A DNA stretch of 64,000 nt from Achromobacter anxifer (lineage in GTDB: Bacteria; Pseudomonadota; Gammaproteobacteria; Burkholderiales; Burkholderiaceae_B): positions 434,001 through 498,000 of the forward strand of contig NZ_CAHLAR010000001.1 of the NCBI RefSeq assembly GCF_903652925.1. Direction: 5' to 3'. A model generated the notes under the pieces. The model made no database searches. It saw only the letters and a list, made by a program, of their open reading frames with translations, and was not told the DNA's origin. Both the position numbers and the translations under genes were made by a program. Below, one piece after another: positions 46,511 to 54,746 of this stretch; position 1 is the stretch's first letter; every line of letters starts with the position of its first letter.

Positions 46511-47950
46511 ATGTCTTCCACCTCTACAGCAGTCATACCCCCATCGCTTTTGCGCGATGGAGTTTCAACCTGGGTTGCTACCTTGGTAGCTTGCCTGTGC
46601 GCCTTCATGGTGGTGATGGATGGCGCCATCGTGAGCGTTGCGCTTCCGGCAATGCGGGACGACCTGGACCTGTCCGCGGTACAGCTCCAATGGGTCGTCG
46701 ACATCTATCTTCTGCTGCTGGGCGGCTTCATGCTGCTGGCGGCTCGCGCCAGCGACATCTACGGTCGCCGGAACGTGTTGCTATGGGGATTGGCCTTGTT
46801 CACCGGCGCAAGCCTGATGGGTGGCCTGGCGCAATCGGGAGCGGCCCTGTTGATCGCGCGCGCCGTGCAGGGGTTTGGCGCCGCGGCGCTGGCAACGTCG
46901 CCGTTGGCCGTGATCGTGGCTGCTCATCCCCGCGGAGCCAGTCAAGATCGCGCGATCGGTTGCTGGGCAGCGTGCGCCGCCATGGGCTCCGCTTTCGGCG
47001 TGGTGATCGGCGGTGCGTTGACCAGCCTGGTCGATTGGCGCTGGGTCATGTTCGTCAACGTGCCGCCAGGCTTGATCCTGTTCGCGATGGTCGCGCTCAG
47101 CCTGAGTCCCCAGCATCCGGACACGCTCCGGGCCAAGCTGGACATGCCGGGAGCCATCACGGTGACACTGTCCTTGGCATCATTTCTCTACGCGGTCTCG
47201 CAATCGGTACACGCAGGTTGGAACGACCAGATCGTATTCAATGCAATGGTTTTTGCACTGGTCATGTTCCTGGCCTTCGTGTTCAGGGAATTCTGCGCCA
47301 GGCAGCCGCTGATCCAGCTGGGCATTTTCCGATTGCGCAATGTCCCCATCGGCATGGTCATGGTCTCGGGGCTGGGCGCAATCCTCACGACCTCGACATT
47401 CTTCCTGTCCTTGGCGCTGCAACGCATTGATGGGCGCAACCCGCTTGAAACCGGCATGGCGCTGTTGCCGATGGCCGTCGCCCTGGCGATTGCAGCCATG
47501 GCATCACGCTCCTTGCGCGACGCCGGTTTCACGCGCTTGCCATTGATTGGCGGCTTGATCGCGGCAGCAGGGTTGATCTGGCTTTATTGGCTGCCCATGC
47601 ATCCGGTGCATGCGACCGAATTGCTGCTGCCTACCCTGTTGGCGGGCGCAGGCAACGGCTTGGTGATGATGAGCGCGACCCAGGCCGTGCTGGCCGGAGT
47701 GCCCCGTCGTGATTCCGGATTGGCGGCGGGTCTGCAAAACACCTCACGCCAATTGGGCGGCGCCGTTGGCATTGCCGTTCTGGCTTCGGTGGCTCATGGC
47801 GTGACGACGGCCCGTCTCGCCGGTGGCGAGATGCCGCAAGTGGCTGAACTAGCCGGGTATCAAGCGGCATTCCTGATCGCGGGGCTGATCAGCATCGTCT
47901 CTGCCCTGGCCTCGTTGCTGCTTGATGTACGTCCACCGGAAGCTCAGTGA
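46511..47950 (+). CDS. MFS exporter, DHA2 (14 TM) family
   Basis: A 479-residue transporter with about 14 predicted membrane segments. The motifs of DHA2 drug exporters are visible: ACLCAFMVVMDGAIVSVALPAM (TM1), LQWVVDIYLLLLGGFMLLAARASDIYGRR (TM2 and motif A, residues about 55-85), and a glycine-rich TM5 (GSAFGVVIGGALTSLVDWRW, motif C-like). Related proteins export antiseptics, dyes or antibiotics. The frame extends upstream, but ATG 46511 begins just before TM1. Expression is probably tied to the divergent AraC gene. Confidence 0.9.
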   Translation: MSSTSTAVIPPSLLRDGVSTWVATLVACLCAFMVVMDGAIVSVALPAMRDDLDLSAVQLQWVVDIYLLLLGGFMLLAARASDIYGRRNVLLWGLALFTGASLMGGLAQSGAALLIARAVQGFGAAALATSPLAVIVAAHPRGASQDRAIGCWAACAAMGSAFGVVIGGALTSLVDWRWVMFVNVPPGLILFAMVALSLSPQHPDTLRAKLDMPGAITVTLSLASFLYAVSQSVHAGWNDQIVFNAMVFALVMFLAFVFREFCARQPLIQLGIFRLRNVPIGMVMVSGLGAILTTSTFFLSLALQRIDGRNPLETGMALLPMAVALAIAAMASRSLRDAGFTRLPLIGGLIAAAGLIWLYWLPMHPVHATELLLPTLLAGAGNGLVMMSATQAVLAGVPRRDSGLAAGLQNTSRQLGGAVGIAVLASVAHGVTTARLAGGEMPQVAELAGYQAAFLIAGLISIVSALASLLLDVRPPEAQ

Positions 47951-48005
47951 TAAGCCTGCCGCGTCGAGCGTTGGCATTGCCCAGCGAAACGCGGTGCCGG
48001 AGTCA

Positions 48006-48034
48006 TAGTGAAATGAAAAAAGGCGCGCTATAAT
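48006..48034 (+). promoter_or_regulatory. Promoter of tRNA-Gly
   Basis: A perfect -10 box TATAAT at 48029-48034 lies 43 bases before the tRNA-Gly 5' end; the -35 region (TAGTGA at 48006) is weak, as is common for stable-RNA promoters with other activating elements. A GC-rich discriminator (CGCCGCCGC) follows. Confidence 0.7.
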
Positions 48035-48076
48035 CGCCGCCGCTGCTGCGGCTTTGGCCGCGGGCACGACACCCGA

Positions 48077-48150
48077 GCGGGTGTAGTTCAATGGTAGAAC
48101 GGCGGCTTCCCAAGCCTCAAGCGTGGGTTCGATTCCCATCACCCGCTCCA
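48077..48150 (+). tRNA. tRNA-Gly (anticodon CCC)
   Basis: A 74-base tRNA with encoded CCA. Acceptor GCGGGTG/CACCCGC pairs fully, the D-arm is GTTC/GAAC, and the anticodon loop TTCCCAA gives CCC. The T-arm GTGGG/CCCAT has one G-T wobble. The anticodon stem GCGGC/GCCTC has one C-T mismatch. It decodes GGG. Its 3' end is the likely integration site of the ICE that follows. Confidence 0.95.
48133..48150. other. Likely ICE attachment site in tRNA-Gly 3' end
   Basis: Elements of the ICEclc group recombine within the last 18 bases of a tRNA-Gly gene, and the integrase of this element starts 239 bases further on. The exact core cannot be fixed, because the other end lies outside the window. Confidence 0.5.
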
Positions 48151-48388
48151 CTGCATCGTTCCAGGGAATTCTGAGGAAGTCCAAGAGGCATCGTAAGTCG
48201 TTGATTCTGTTTGAGTTTTCGACACCTCGATGTTCCAGTGGGCTCCACGGAAATCCACCTGAAGCCACGACGTTTATGTCCATTTTTGTGTCCATTTTTG
48301 CGGGCACGACGGCTTCCGGATTGTTGCTAGGGCGCTGAGGTCGATGGGTTAAGCATCTGGTTCCTGACTCATGTTCAGGAGCTAGAGC

Positions 48389-50245
48389 ATGGCACTCTCA
48401 GACTTGGTGGTCCGCCAAGCCAAAGCCACCGGCAAGGCCTACACACTTCCAGACATCGATGGTCTCTCCCTGGCCGTGACGGCCACGGGCAGCAAGAGCT
48501 GGCACTTCCGTTACTACTGGATGAAGGAGCCCAAGCGCATGTCGCTGGGCACCTATCCCGAGGTGTCCCTTCGTGAGGCACGCGCCCTGCGTGACGAGGC
48601 GCGCGCCTTGGTGGCCAAGGACATCAACCCGCGCCTTCACCGCAAGCAAAAGCGCGCCGCGGTCAAACTCGCCGGTGAAAACACCTTCGAGGCGATCTAC
48701 AAGAAGTGGCTTGCCCACCGCGAACTCGGCCTCAAGAAGGGCCGGCAGACCACCCTCTCGATCCTCCCTCGCGTCTTCGCCAAGGATGTGCTGCCCTTGC
48801 TGGGCAAGCGCTCGATCTACGACATCAAACGCCCTGACCTGCTGGAAGTGATCGCCAGGATCGAGCGGCGCAAGGCGCTCTCCGTCGCCGAGAAAGTCAG
48901 GACGTGGTTCAACCAGATGTTCCGCTACGCGCTGGTGGTCGTGCCGGGCCTGGAGCAGAACCCGGCTTCCGACCTCGACGTGGTGGCGCTGCCGCTGCCC
49001 CCGGTGAACCACAACCCGTTCCTGCGCATGGCCGAGTTGCCGAAGCTGTTGCAGCGCCTGCGCAAGTATCGTGGCCGGCTGCAGACCCAGCTCGGTCTGC
49101 GGCTGCTGCTATTCACCGGCGTGCGCACGGGCGAGCTGCGCCTGGCGACGCCGGATCAGTTCGACCTCGATCGCGGCCTCTGGATCATCCCGCCCGAGGT
49201 CGTGAAGCAGCTCCAGGTGGACATGCGCAGGAAGCGCCAGTTGCCCAAGGACATTCCACCCTACATCGTGCCGCTGTCGGTGCAGGCCATCGAGATCGTC
49301 CGGCACCTGCTCGAACAGCTCAAACCGGCCCAGCACTATCTGTTCCGCCACGACAGCGAGTTGAAGAAGCGCATGAGCGAGAACACGCTCAACGGCGCGC
49401 TCAAGCGCATGGGCTATCGCGACCTGCTGACCGGGCACGGCATCCGGGGCACGATGTCCACCGCGCTCAACGAGATCGGCTACCCGAAGGTGTGGGTGGA
49501 CGCGCAACTCTCGCACGTCGATCCCAACAAGGTCAGTGCCACCTACAACCACGCCGAGTACGTCGAGCAGCGGCGGCGGATGATGCAGGATTGGGCCGAC
49601 CGGCTCGATCTCTTCGAGCAGAACATGGTCGAGGCAGCGAGCATGCCGCTCACCATTCATTTGGAGGGCGTGCCCGTCCTCTCGGATGAGGAAGCCGCGA
49701 GTGCGCCACCCAAACCAGCGGCCGCGTCGGCGCCGCTCCTGATCGTGACCAGGCCGGGAGACGCGATGCCACTGGTGTCAGCCGAGACGCATCGGCTGCC
49801 CGCAGTGCCGTTGCCGCGTTCCGTCATGGAGGAACCGCTGTCCGACATACAGCGCCAGCGGATGGAACTGGTCGATGTCTTCGAGGCACCACACAACCTG
49901 CCAGTCGCCGAGTACGCGAAGATGGCGGGCAAGTCCCGCCGGTGGATCAGCTACGAGATCAAGGCCGGCAACCTGCTGGCGCTGAACCTGGGCAACCGTG
50001 GTCAGCGCGTGCCGGATTGGCATCTCGATCCGGTCAAGCACGCGCTGATCCAGGCGGTCCTCAAGCTGACCAGGGGCGCCGACCCTTGGCAGATCTACAA
50101 CGCGCTCCTGCAGCCGCGCGCGAAGCTGCGCGGCGGCTCGGCTCTGGAAAGCGTCAGTGCCACAAATCTCGACAAGATCATCATGGCGGTGAGCACGACG
50201 GTGAAGGAAAGCGAGTGGTCCCCGCAGCAGGTGGCGTTTGCGTAG
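48389..50245 (+). CDS. P4-type ICE integrase with long C-terminal extension
   Basis: A 618-residue tyrosine recombinase like IntB13 of ICEclc. An N-terminal DUF4102 arm-binding domain (about 1-90, KATGKAYTLPDIDGLSLAV) and core-binding domain precede the catalytic domain: Arg in TGVRTGELR (about 246), H-G-I-R (about 350), LSHVDPNK (about 374) and a Tyr in TYNHAEY (about 385-391). An extension of about 200 residues follows, with a winged-helix-like segment (VAEYAKMAGKSRRWISYEI, about 510-530) and a last part PWQIYNALLQPRAKLRG-GSALESV. That resembles the toxin-binding tail of Xre/MbcA/ParS proteins. AGGAG 7 bases before ATG 48389 sets the start. Confidence 0.93.
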   Translation: MALSDLVVRQAKATGKAYTLPDIDGLSLAVTATGSKSWHFRYYWMKEPKRMSLGTYPEVSLREARALRDEARALVAKDINPRLHRKQKRAAVKLAGENTFEAIYKKWLAHRELGLKKGRQTTLSILPRVFAKDVLPLLGKRSIYDIKRPDLLEVIARIERRKALSVAEKVRTWFNQMFRYALVVVPGLEQNPASDLDVVALPLPPVNHNPFLRMAELPKLLQRLRKYRGRLQTQLGLRLLLFTGVRTGELRLATPDQFDLDRGLWIIPPEVVKQLQVDMRRKRQLPKDIPPYIVPLSVQAIEIVRHLLEQLKPAQHYLFRHDSELKKRMSENTLNGALKRMGYRDLLTGHGIRGTMSTALNEIGYPKVWVDAQLSHVDPNKVSATYNHAEYVEQRRRMMQDWADRLDLFEQNMVEAASMPLTIHLEGVPVLSDEEAASAPPKPAAASAPLLIVTRPGDAMPLVSAETHRLPAVPLPRSVMEEPLSDIQRQRMELVDVFEAPHNLPVAEYAKMAGKSRRWISYEIKAGNLLALNLGNRGQRVPDWHLDPVKHALIQAVLKLTRGADPWQIYNALLQPRAKLRGGSALESVSATNLDKIIMAVSTTVKESEWSPQQVAFA

Positions 50246-50277
50246 CGCGCCAGCGCCCAGCAGTGCGCGCCCCTGTC

Positions 50278-50904
50278 TCAGGACACGGAGCGCGCGCGGC
50301 GGGCGAATCTTTCCTGGGGCTCGGTCAAGGACGAGGACGGGCGAAGCAGGTAGGCCATCACGATGATGGGTGCGCCAGCCAATGGCCGCGCGGCGATGCC
50401 GCGACGCAGGTAGCAGGTCAGTCTCGCGGCGGGTGCGACGGCAATGCCGTAGCCCGCGGAGACGAGCGTCATCGCCATGTCGAAGGTGCTGACGGTCTGC
50501 TCATGGCCCTGCGGTGCATCCTCGACCAGGCCATGCGCCACCGCGCGCCACGGCTCGTCGGCCGTTGACTGCGCGCAGATCAACGGCTGCTTGAGCAGCT
50601 CTTGGCGAGGCACTTCACGGTAGGACAGCAGGTGCGAGCGCTTGGCGACGGCGACTGCCAGCGTGTCATGCCACAACGGCTCGCACACCCAGCCTGGCCA
50701 CTCCCAGGCGGCTGTGGACAGGGCCAAGTCAAAGTTATCGTGCGGCAGTTCCTGCGCCTGCGCTGTGGAACTGCATCCGATCAAGGCGGTGGCGGTCTCT
50801 GGCTCTTCGGCGCGCTGCAACGCCAGCAAGTCGGCAAGCGGTGAAGGCACCCACTCGCCGAGCACAGCCACCCGGATTTCAGTGGAGGCATCGCTCGATT
50901 TCAC
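50278..50904 (-). CDS. LysR effector-binding domain without DNA-binding domain
   Basis: A 208-residue protein that starts directly in the LysR-type substrate-binding fold (EIRVAVLGEWVPSPLADLLAL, VSTFDMAMTLVSAGYGIAVAP) and lacks the helix-turn-helix of about 60 residues. The gap to the divergent XRE gene is too short to hide an N-terminus in frame. It could be a truncated regulator kept as a ligand-binding partner or inhibitor, or a decayed gene. A divergent LysR-domain/XRE pair beside the integrase occurs in other ICEs of this group as far as I recall, which favours a kept function. Confidence 0.75.
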   Translation of the reverse strand: MKSSDASTEIRVAVLGEWVPSPLADLLALQRAEEPETATALIGCSSTAQAQELPHDNFDLALSTAAWEWPGWVCEPLWHDTLAVAVAKRSHLLSYREVPRQELLKQPLICAQSTADEPWRAVAHGLVEDAPQGHEQTVSTFDMAMTLVSAGYGIAVAPAARLTCYLRRGIAARPLAGAPIIVMAYLLRPSSSLTEPQERFARRARSVS

Positions 50905-50959
50905 GTCCAGTTCCTCCAGGCAGTGAACTCGCGGCGACCGATGAAGTCGCTTCTATTGA

Positions 50960-50971
50960 GTTAAGTTTAAC
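50960..50971. promoter_or_regulatory. Dyad in LysR-fragment/XRE divergent region
   Basis: GTTAAGTTTAAC is a 5+5 inverted repeat with a two-base centre, in the 104-bp gap between the two divergent starts. It is a plausible operator for the XRE protein. Confidence 0.4.
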
Positions 50972-51008
50972 GTGGTTTATATCGTGTCAATCCTCGACGC
51001 TTTTGGCA

Positions 51009-51314
51009 ATGCAAAAGCGTTCGATTCAAAGAGGCCGGCCCACCGGGACAACAACCTACGAAGCGGAACCAGCCATCGCGTTTGGGGCCTCCGTGCGCGA
51101 AGAAAGAACCAGTCAAGGCATCGCCCAGGAAACGCTGGCTCATCTGTCAGGAATCGAGCGTTCGCACATGGGAAAGATCGAGCGTGGCGAGCATGTCCCC
51201 ACGCTCCCCCTCATTCTCAAAATCGCCCGTGCGCTGAAATGCAGTTCTGCCCACTTGATGGCGCTGACTGAAGCCAAGCTGGCAGAGACGGCTCCGCCTA
51301 AATCAGCGGACTGA
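51009..51314 (+). CDS. XRE-family transcriptional regulator
   Basis: A 101-residue protein with a Cro/CI helix-turn-helix (about residues 28-82; SVREERTSQGIAQETLAHLSGIERSHMGKIERGEH). It probably controls genes of the ICE or its own divergent neighbour. The frame is open to 50841, inside the LysR-fragment gene. ATG 51009 is chosen because the upstream part has no start with a ribosome binding site and belongs to the opposite gene. No clear ribosome binding site precedes ATG 51009 either, so a leaderless transcript is possible. Confidence 0.85.
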   Translation: MQKRSIQRGRPTGTTTYEAEPAIAFGASVREERTSQGIAQETLAHLSGIERSHMGKIERGEHVPTLPLILKIARALKCSSAHLMALTEAKLAETAPPKSAD

Positions 51315-51340
51315 AGCCGGCCCGCGCCGTGGCTCCTTGT

Positions 51341-53188
51341 CTACCCCTGTTCGTTGTCGTTCTTATTACCGGCGGCTGAATTTTCGCGCTTTACGGCCTC
51401 GGTGAGGAGGCGCAGGTATGGATTGTCCGGAGGCATTTCCTGGAACAGCGCTTCGGGAGCGCTCAGCAGGTAGCCGTGCAGTCGCCTGGATTTGCGCGGC
51501 CCCGTGACTTCGCAGGTCCAGATATTCAGCCCGCTGGCTTGCTTGCGGTGCAGGCCTAGCTTCTCGAAACGCTTCTGCACCCACTGCCATCCCTCCAGGT
51601 TCTCCGGTTTCGCCAGTGCGGCGATTTGCAGATGTTCCTGCGCATAGCGCTGGAAGACGCCGGGGCTCACCAGGTAGGCCGTTCCGGCGACGCTGTGCAC
51701 CAAGGCTTTGGCGTCGTTGATGATGAGCTTGTGCGTCTGGATGCCCTGACGCAGCCAGGCCATGAAATGCTCGCCGGATGGCTCCGGCCGATCCTGAAAT
51801 GGCGCGAGGCTTATCTGCGGCAGCACCGTAGGCGCCGGTGGCGAGGCAGGCTCGGGTTCGCGCGGGGCCTCCGGCGCTACGGGTGGGGCCGTGTCACTCA
51901 GCAGATCGAGCAGCGCAGCCACGCCGTTGTCGGTGGGCATAGGGACGGTCGGCGCGATGCTTGGTGGCGCCGTATCGGCGCTTTCCAAGCCTGGCGCTTC
52001 GGATGCCGGTGCCTGCGGTGTCGGCGCCCCTTGTTCCTCGTCGGCCTGCACGCGACCCGCGAACGGCGCCGGCCGGTCGGCCGCATCCCAGACCATGGCC
52101 GGAGACAGTTTCAGGAAGGTGAAGCTGTGCGACCAGCCGGCATCGCTGGTGACGGTGGCCTTCCAGATCGCCTTGCCGTCCGGTGTGGCCAAGGCGATGC
52201 CGTGATCCTGCAGCACGTTGAACACCGCCGTGTTGCTGGCCGGGATGCCGTCGATGCCCTGCGACAGCAGATGCGCGCGCAGCTTGTCCGAGACGGTCTT
52301 GCTCACCAGCCAGAGCGCGTCCTGGGTCAGCCAGCCATCCGAGGCCTGGGGCTGGTTCAGCTTGAATTCTTCCTTCAGGAGGTAGCGCAGGCCATCGAGC
52401 AGCTTGCGCTGCAGTGCGTGCCGGGGCGCTGCCAGGGCCTTGCTCGGATCGCCGCCGAGTTCCTGGGCGACGGATGCCTGGTCCGCCTGCACGACCAGTT
52501 CGCCGAGCATGCCGGCGTGCTCGTACTGGCCGGCCAGGACGTACAGCAGCGCGGCCCACAGGTCGGGGTAGTCGGCGAGCCAGTCGAAGATGCCCGGATC
52601 GAGCAGCCGGGCGTAGAGCAGCCCGGTGGCGGCGCTGTGCAGCCGGTATTCGCGCTCCCTGCGGTAGCGGAAGCGGTACGGCCGCCGCAGCGGGCCGTGC
52701 CAGGGATGCCAGACCGTGCCGTCCGCGTACTCGACGTGCAGGTCGACCGCGATCTTGCCGATGTCGTGCAGCAGCGCAGCATAGGCGGTGCCTGCGGTCC
52801 AGGCCTCGGCCTGGGCGGCTTGCGCCTCCGGCGTGGCGCCGGCGGGCAGCAGATGCGACTGCCGCAGCTTGAGCGCGTAGGCGACGATCTCCAGGCCGTG
52901 GTCCAGCATGCCGCCCGGATAGGCGTGGTGATGGGCCTCCGACGCGGGGAATTGCTGGACCAGCTCGGCGTAGCGTTCCAGCGGGGCGAGGTACAGCGTG
53001 GCGAACTGCCGGCGCGACAGCGAGGTGCGCTGCCAGATGTGTTCCAGCAGCTTCTGCCGGCGCGGCGTCGCCAGCAGCGATGCGGCCGGCTCCGGCCGCA
53101 TCAGCCCTTTGCCGGGCTCGGCGGGAGGTTTGGGCGGTGGCGCACTGGCGGCAGGTGGCACCCGTTTGCGTTGGAACAGCGAGAGCAT
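51341..53188 (-). CDS. MobH-type relaxase TraI (PFGI-1 class)
   Basis: A 615-residue relaxase of the MobH family (TIGR03760), which nicks oriT and pilots the ICE strand into the recipient. Its N-terminal part has the HD-hydrolase-like metal motifs of MobH: HHHAYPGGMLDHGLE (about residues 85-100) and LLHDIGK (about 137-143). A middle Pro/Ala/Glu-rich linker (about 420-490) leads to a C-terminal DUF1528-like domain (about 520-600). ATG 53188 is preferred over 53263, as family members open with a short basic segment. The nick site is not identifiable here. Confidence 0.9.
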   Translation of the reverse strand: MLSLFQRKRVPPAASAPPPKPPAEPGKGLMRPEPAASLLATPRRQKLLEHIWQRTSLSRRQFATLYLAPLERYAELVQQFPASEAHHHAYPGGMLDHGLEIVAYALKLRQSHLLPAGATPEAQAAQAEAWTAGTAYAALLHDIGKIAVDLHVEYADGTVWHPWHGPLRRPYRFRYRREREYRLHSAATGLLYARLLDPGIFDWLADYPDLWAALLYVLAGQYEHAGMLGELVVQADQASVAQELGGDPSKALAAPRHALQRKLLDGLRYLLKEEFKLNQPQASDGWLTQDALWLVSKTVSDKLRAHLLSQGIDGIPASNTAVFNVLQDHGIALATPDGKAIWKATVTSDAGWSHSFTFLKLSPAMVWDAADRPAPFAGRVQADEEQGAPTPQAPASEAPGLESADTAPPSIAPTVPMPTDNGVAALLDLLSDTAPPVAPEAPREPEPASPPAPTVLPQISLAPFQDRPEPSGEHFMAWLRQGIQTHKLIINDAKALVHSVAGTAYLVSPGVFQRYAQEHLQIAALAKPENLEGWQWVQKRFEKLGLHRKQASGLNIWTCEVTGPRKSRRLHGYLLSAPEALFQEMPPDNPYLRLLTEAVKRENSAAGNKNDNEQG

Positions 53189-53452
53189 GGCGAACCCCAG
53201 ACGGCGGGCCGGTCGGGAGAGCCTTTTGGCCTTTTCGGGTAGGGCCTTTCCCCTTGGCCCCATTCCCTTGCCCCTTCCCCAGCCCTTTGGCCTTTACGGA
53301 AACCTTTGGATATAGGGCAACGACGCCTGCCGAACCACAACCAATGCGGGTTTGGCCCAAGTCGGATTGATGCGGGAAGGCTGGCTGTGCCGCCCCTACG
53401 ATGGAGCCGTTTCATCGACCGGACGGAGCACCATGCACACCCAGATTGACAA

Positions 53453-53472
53453 GGTAAGGAAATTTCCTTACC
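53453..53472. promoter_or_regulatory. 20-bp perfect palindrome, prlF-yhaV operator
   Basis: GGTAAGGAAATTTCCTTACC is a perfect 20-base palindrome ending 29 bases before the antitoxin start. AbrB-type antitoxins, including PrlF, bind such symmetric sites to autoregulate their operon with the toxin as co-repressor. Its position over the likely promoter supports that role. Confidence 0.7.
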
Positions 53473-53501
53473 ATCCAGGCATTGCCATCAGGAGTGCCGC
53501 C

Positions 53502-53819
53502 ATGCCCGAAATCCACGAAGTCGCGACGCTGACCTCCAAGGGTCAGATCACGCTGCCCAAGTCCATCCGGCAAGCGCTGGGCGTGGACACCGGCGGCAAG
53601 GTGGCGTTCGACCTGCGCGGCGGCGAAGTCGTCGTGACCCGCGCCGACGCCGACCATGAAGACCCGGCCATCGGCGCCTTCCTGGGGCTGCTGGAAGCGG
53701 ACATCCGGGCCGGGCGGCACGTCCAGTCCCTGCCGGACGATCTGGCGCGGGCCATGCTGGCCAACGCGCACCACGCGGTGAACCTCGATGAAGACATCGA
53801 AGGCGAAGTGGCGCTCTGA
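53502..53819 (+). CDS. prlF: PrlF-type AbrB antitoxin
   Basis: A 105-residue antitoxin. The SpoVT-AbrB swapped-hairpin DNA-binding domain is at residues 5-50 (VATLTSKGQITLPKSIRQAL; GGKVAFDLRGGEVVVTRA). The C-terminal part binds and neutralises the toxin. The frame opens at 53352; ATG 53502 matches the family start. The stop overlaps the toxin ATG by one base. It stabilises the ICE and probably represses the operon through the palindrome at 53453. Confidence 0.9.
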   Translation: MPEIHEVATLTSKGQITLPKSIRQALGVDTGGKVAFDLRGGEVVVTRADADHEDPAIGAFLGLLEADIRAGRHVQSLPDDLARAMLANAHHAVNLDEDIEGEVAL

Positions 53820-54283
53820 TGCAGCGGCACGGTTGGACGCTCCTGTTCCACGAGGGCGTGATCGAGCAGTTGCGCAAGCTGCACGCGGCCGCGGAACGGG
53901 CCGAACAGAACGACCCGCAGGGGTTCGAGAGCAACGCCAACGTCAAGCTGTTCCGGGCGTTGAGCCAGTTGATCATGGATGTCGTGCCGAGCGATCCTGC
54001 GCGCGACGAATTCCGCCAGGGCAACACCTTGGGGCCGGCCTACCGGCACTGGCGGCGCGCAAAGATCGGGAGGCGGTTCCGGCTGTTCTTCCGCTTCGAC
54101 TCCAAGGCCAAGGCGATCGTGTTCGCCTGGGTCAACGACGAGCAGACCTTGCGGTCGTCGGGCAGCAAGTCCGACCCCTATGCGGTGTTCGAGAAGATGT
54201 TGGGACGCGGCAACCCGCCGGACGATTGGGCGGCGCTGGTGGCCGCAAGCCAGGCCGACTGGCGCGCAGCAGACAAGGACTAG
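53819..54283 (+). CDS. yhaV: YhaV-type ribosome-associated RNase toxin
   Basis: A 154-residue toxin of the YhaV family, a RelE-fold ribonuclease that cuts mRNA. Conserved features: RHGWTLLFHEGVIEQL at the start, RALSQLIMDVVPSDPARDEFRQGNTLG in the middle, and GRRFRLFFRFDSKAKAIVFAWVNDE with the catalytic basic cluster. Length is that of Escherichia coli YhaV. It is coupled to prlF by a one-base overlap. This is an addiction module inside the conjugation region. Confidence 0.92.
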   Translation: MQRHGWTLLFHEGVIEQLRKLHAAAERAEQNDPQGFESNANVKLFRALSQLIMDVVPSDPARDEFRQGNTLGPAYRHWRRAKIGRRFRLFFRFDSKAKAIVFAWVNDEQTLRSSGSKSDPYAVFEKMLGRGNPPDDWAALVAASQADWRAADKD

Positions 54284-54369
54284 ACCGCGGTTGAAGAACA
54301 GCACAGGTTTCAATCGCGACACGGACAGGGATCACAGCCACACGACAGGATGAACATGAGGTAGCCACC

Positions 54370-54741
54370 ATGAAGACCGCCGCACAGACCACCTTCGCAG
54401 AACGCCTCGGCCGGACACTGGGCCGGGCGTGGAGAGGCTGCGCGCGTCTGGATCGGCGGGCGCAGGGCTGGCTGCTCGCGCAGGGATGGGCGCCTGGCAT
54501 TGCCAAGGCCGCGCTGCTGGCCGTCAAGCTCGCTGCGATCGGTGTCCTGCTCTACACCGCGTTCTGGCTGGCACTGCTGCTTGCGTTCGCGCTGGTCGGC
54601 GCCTGGGTAGTCCGCAACGACGATGGGAGCTACGACGAGGAACACAAGCCGGAATGGCGATACGGCCCTGCCGGGTACGGCCTCTACACCCATGACGATT
54701 ACCGGATCGACCCCCACGATCCAGAAGACGAGCAAGCCTAG
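54370..54741 (+). CDS. DUF3742 ICE protein
   Basis: A 123-residue protein of the DUF3742 family, found next to the T4SS of PFGI-1/ICEclc-type elements. A basic amphipathic start (GRAWRGCARLDRRAQGW) and one hydrophobic region (about residues 43-82) are followed by an acidic tail with YDEEHKPEWRYGPAGYGLYT. The function is unknown; a membrane location is likely. It is convergent with the TraG-like gene; the two stops lie 6 bases apart. Confidence 0.85.
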   Translation: MKTAAQTTFAERLGRTLGRAWRGCARLDRRAQGWLLAQGWAPGIAKAALLAVKLAAIGVLLYTAFWLALLLAFALVGAWVVRNDDGSYDEEHKPEWRYGPAGYGLYTHDDYRIDPHDPEDEQA

Positions 54742-54746
54742 AGGCG

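Noticed and set aside
47849-48307. Minus-strand frame of 152 residues across tRNA-Gly
   Set aside because: It reads through the tRNA gene in antisense, giving the familiar false peptide MGIEPTLEAWEAAVLPLNYTR-like, and overlaps the exporter end; there is no ribosome binding site.
48059-48310. 11-base direct repeat GCGGGCACGAC before (48060-48070) and after (48300-48310) tRNA-Gly
   Set aside because: Too short and GC-rich to separate from chance, and it is not at the tRNA 3' end where the ICE core is expected.
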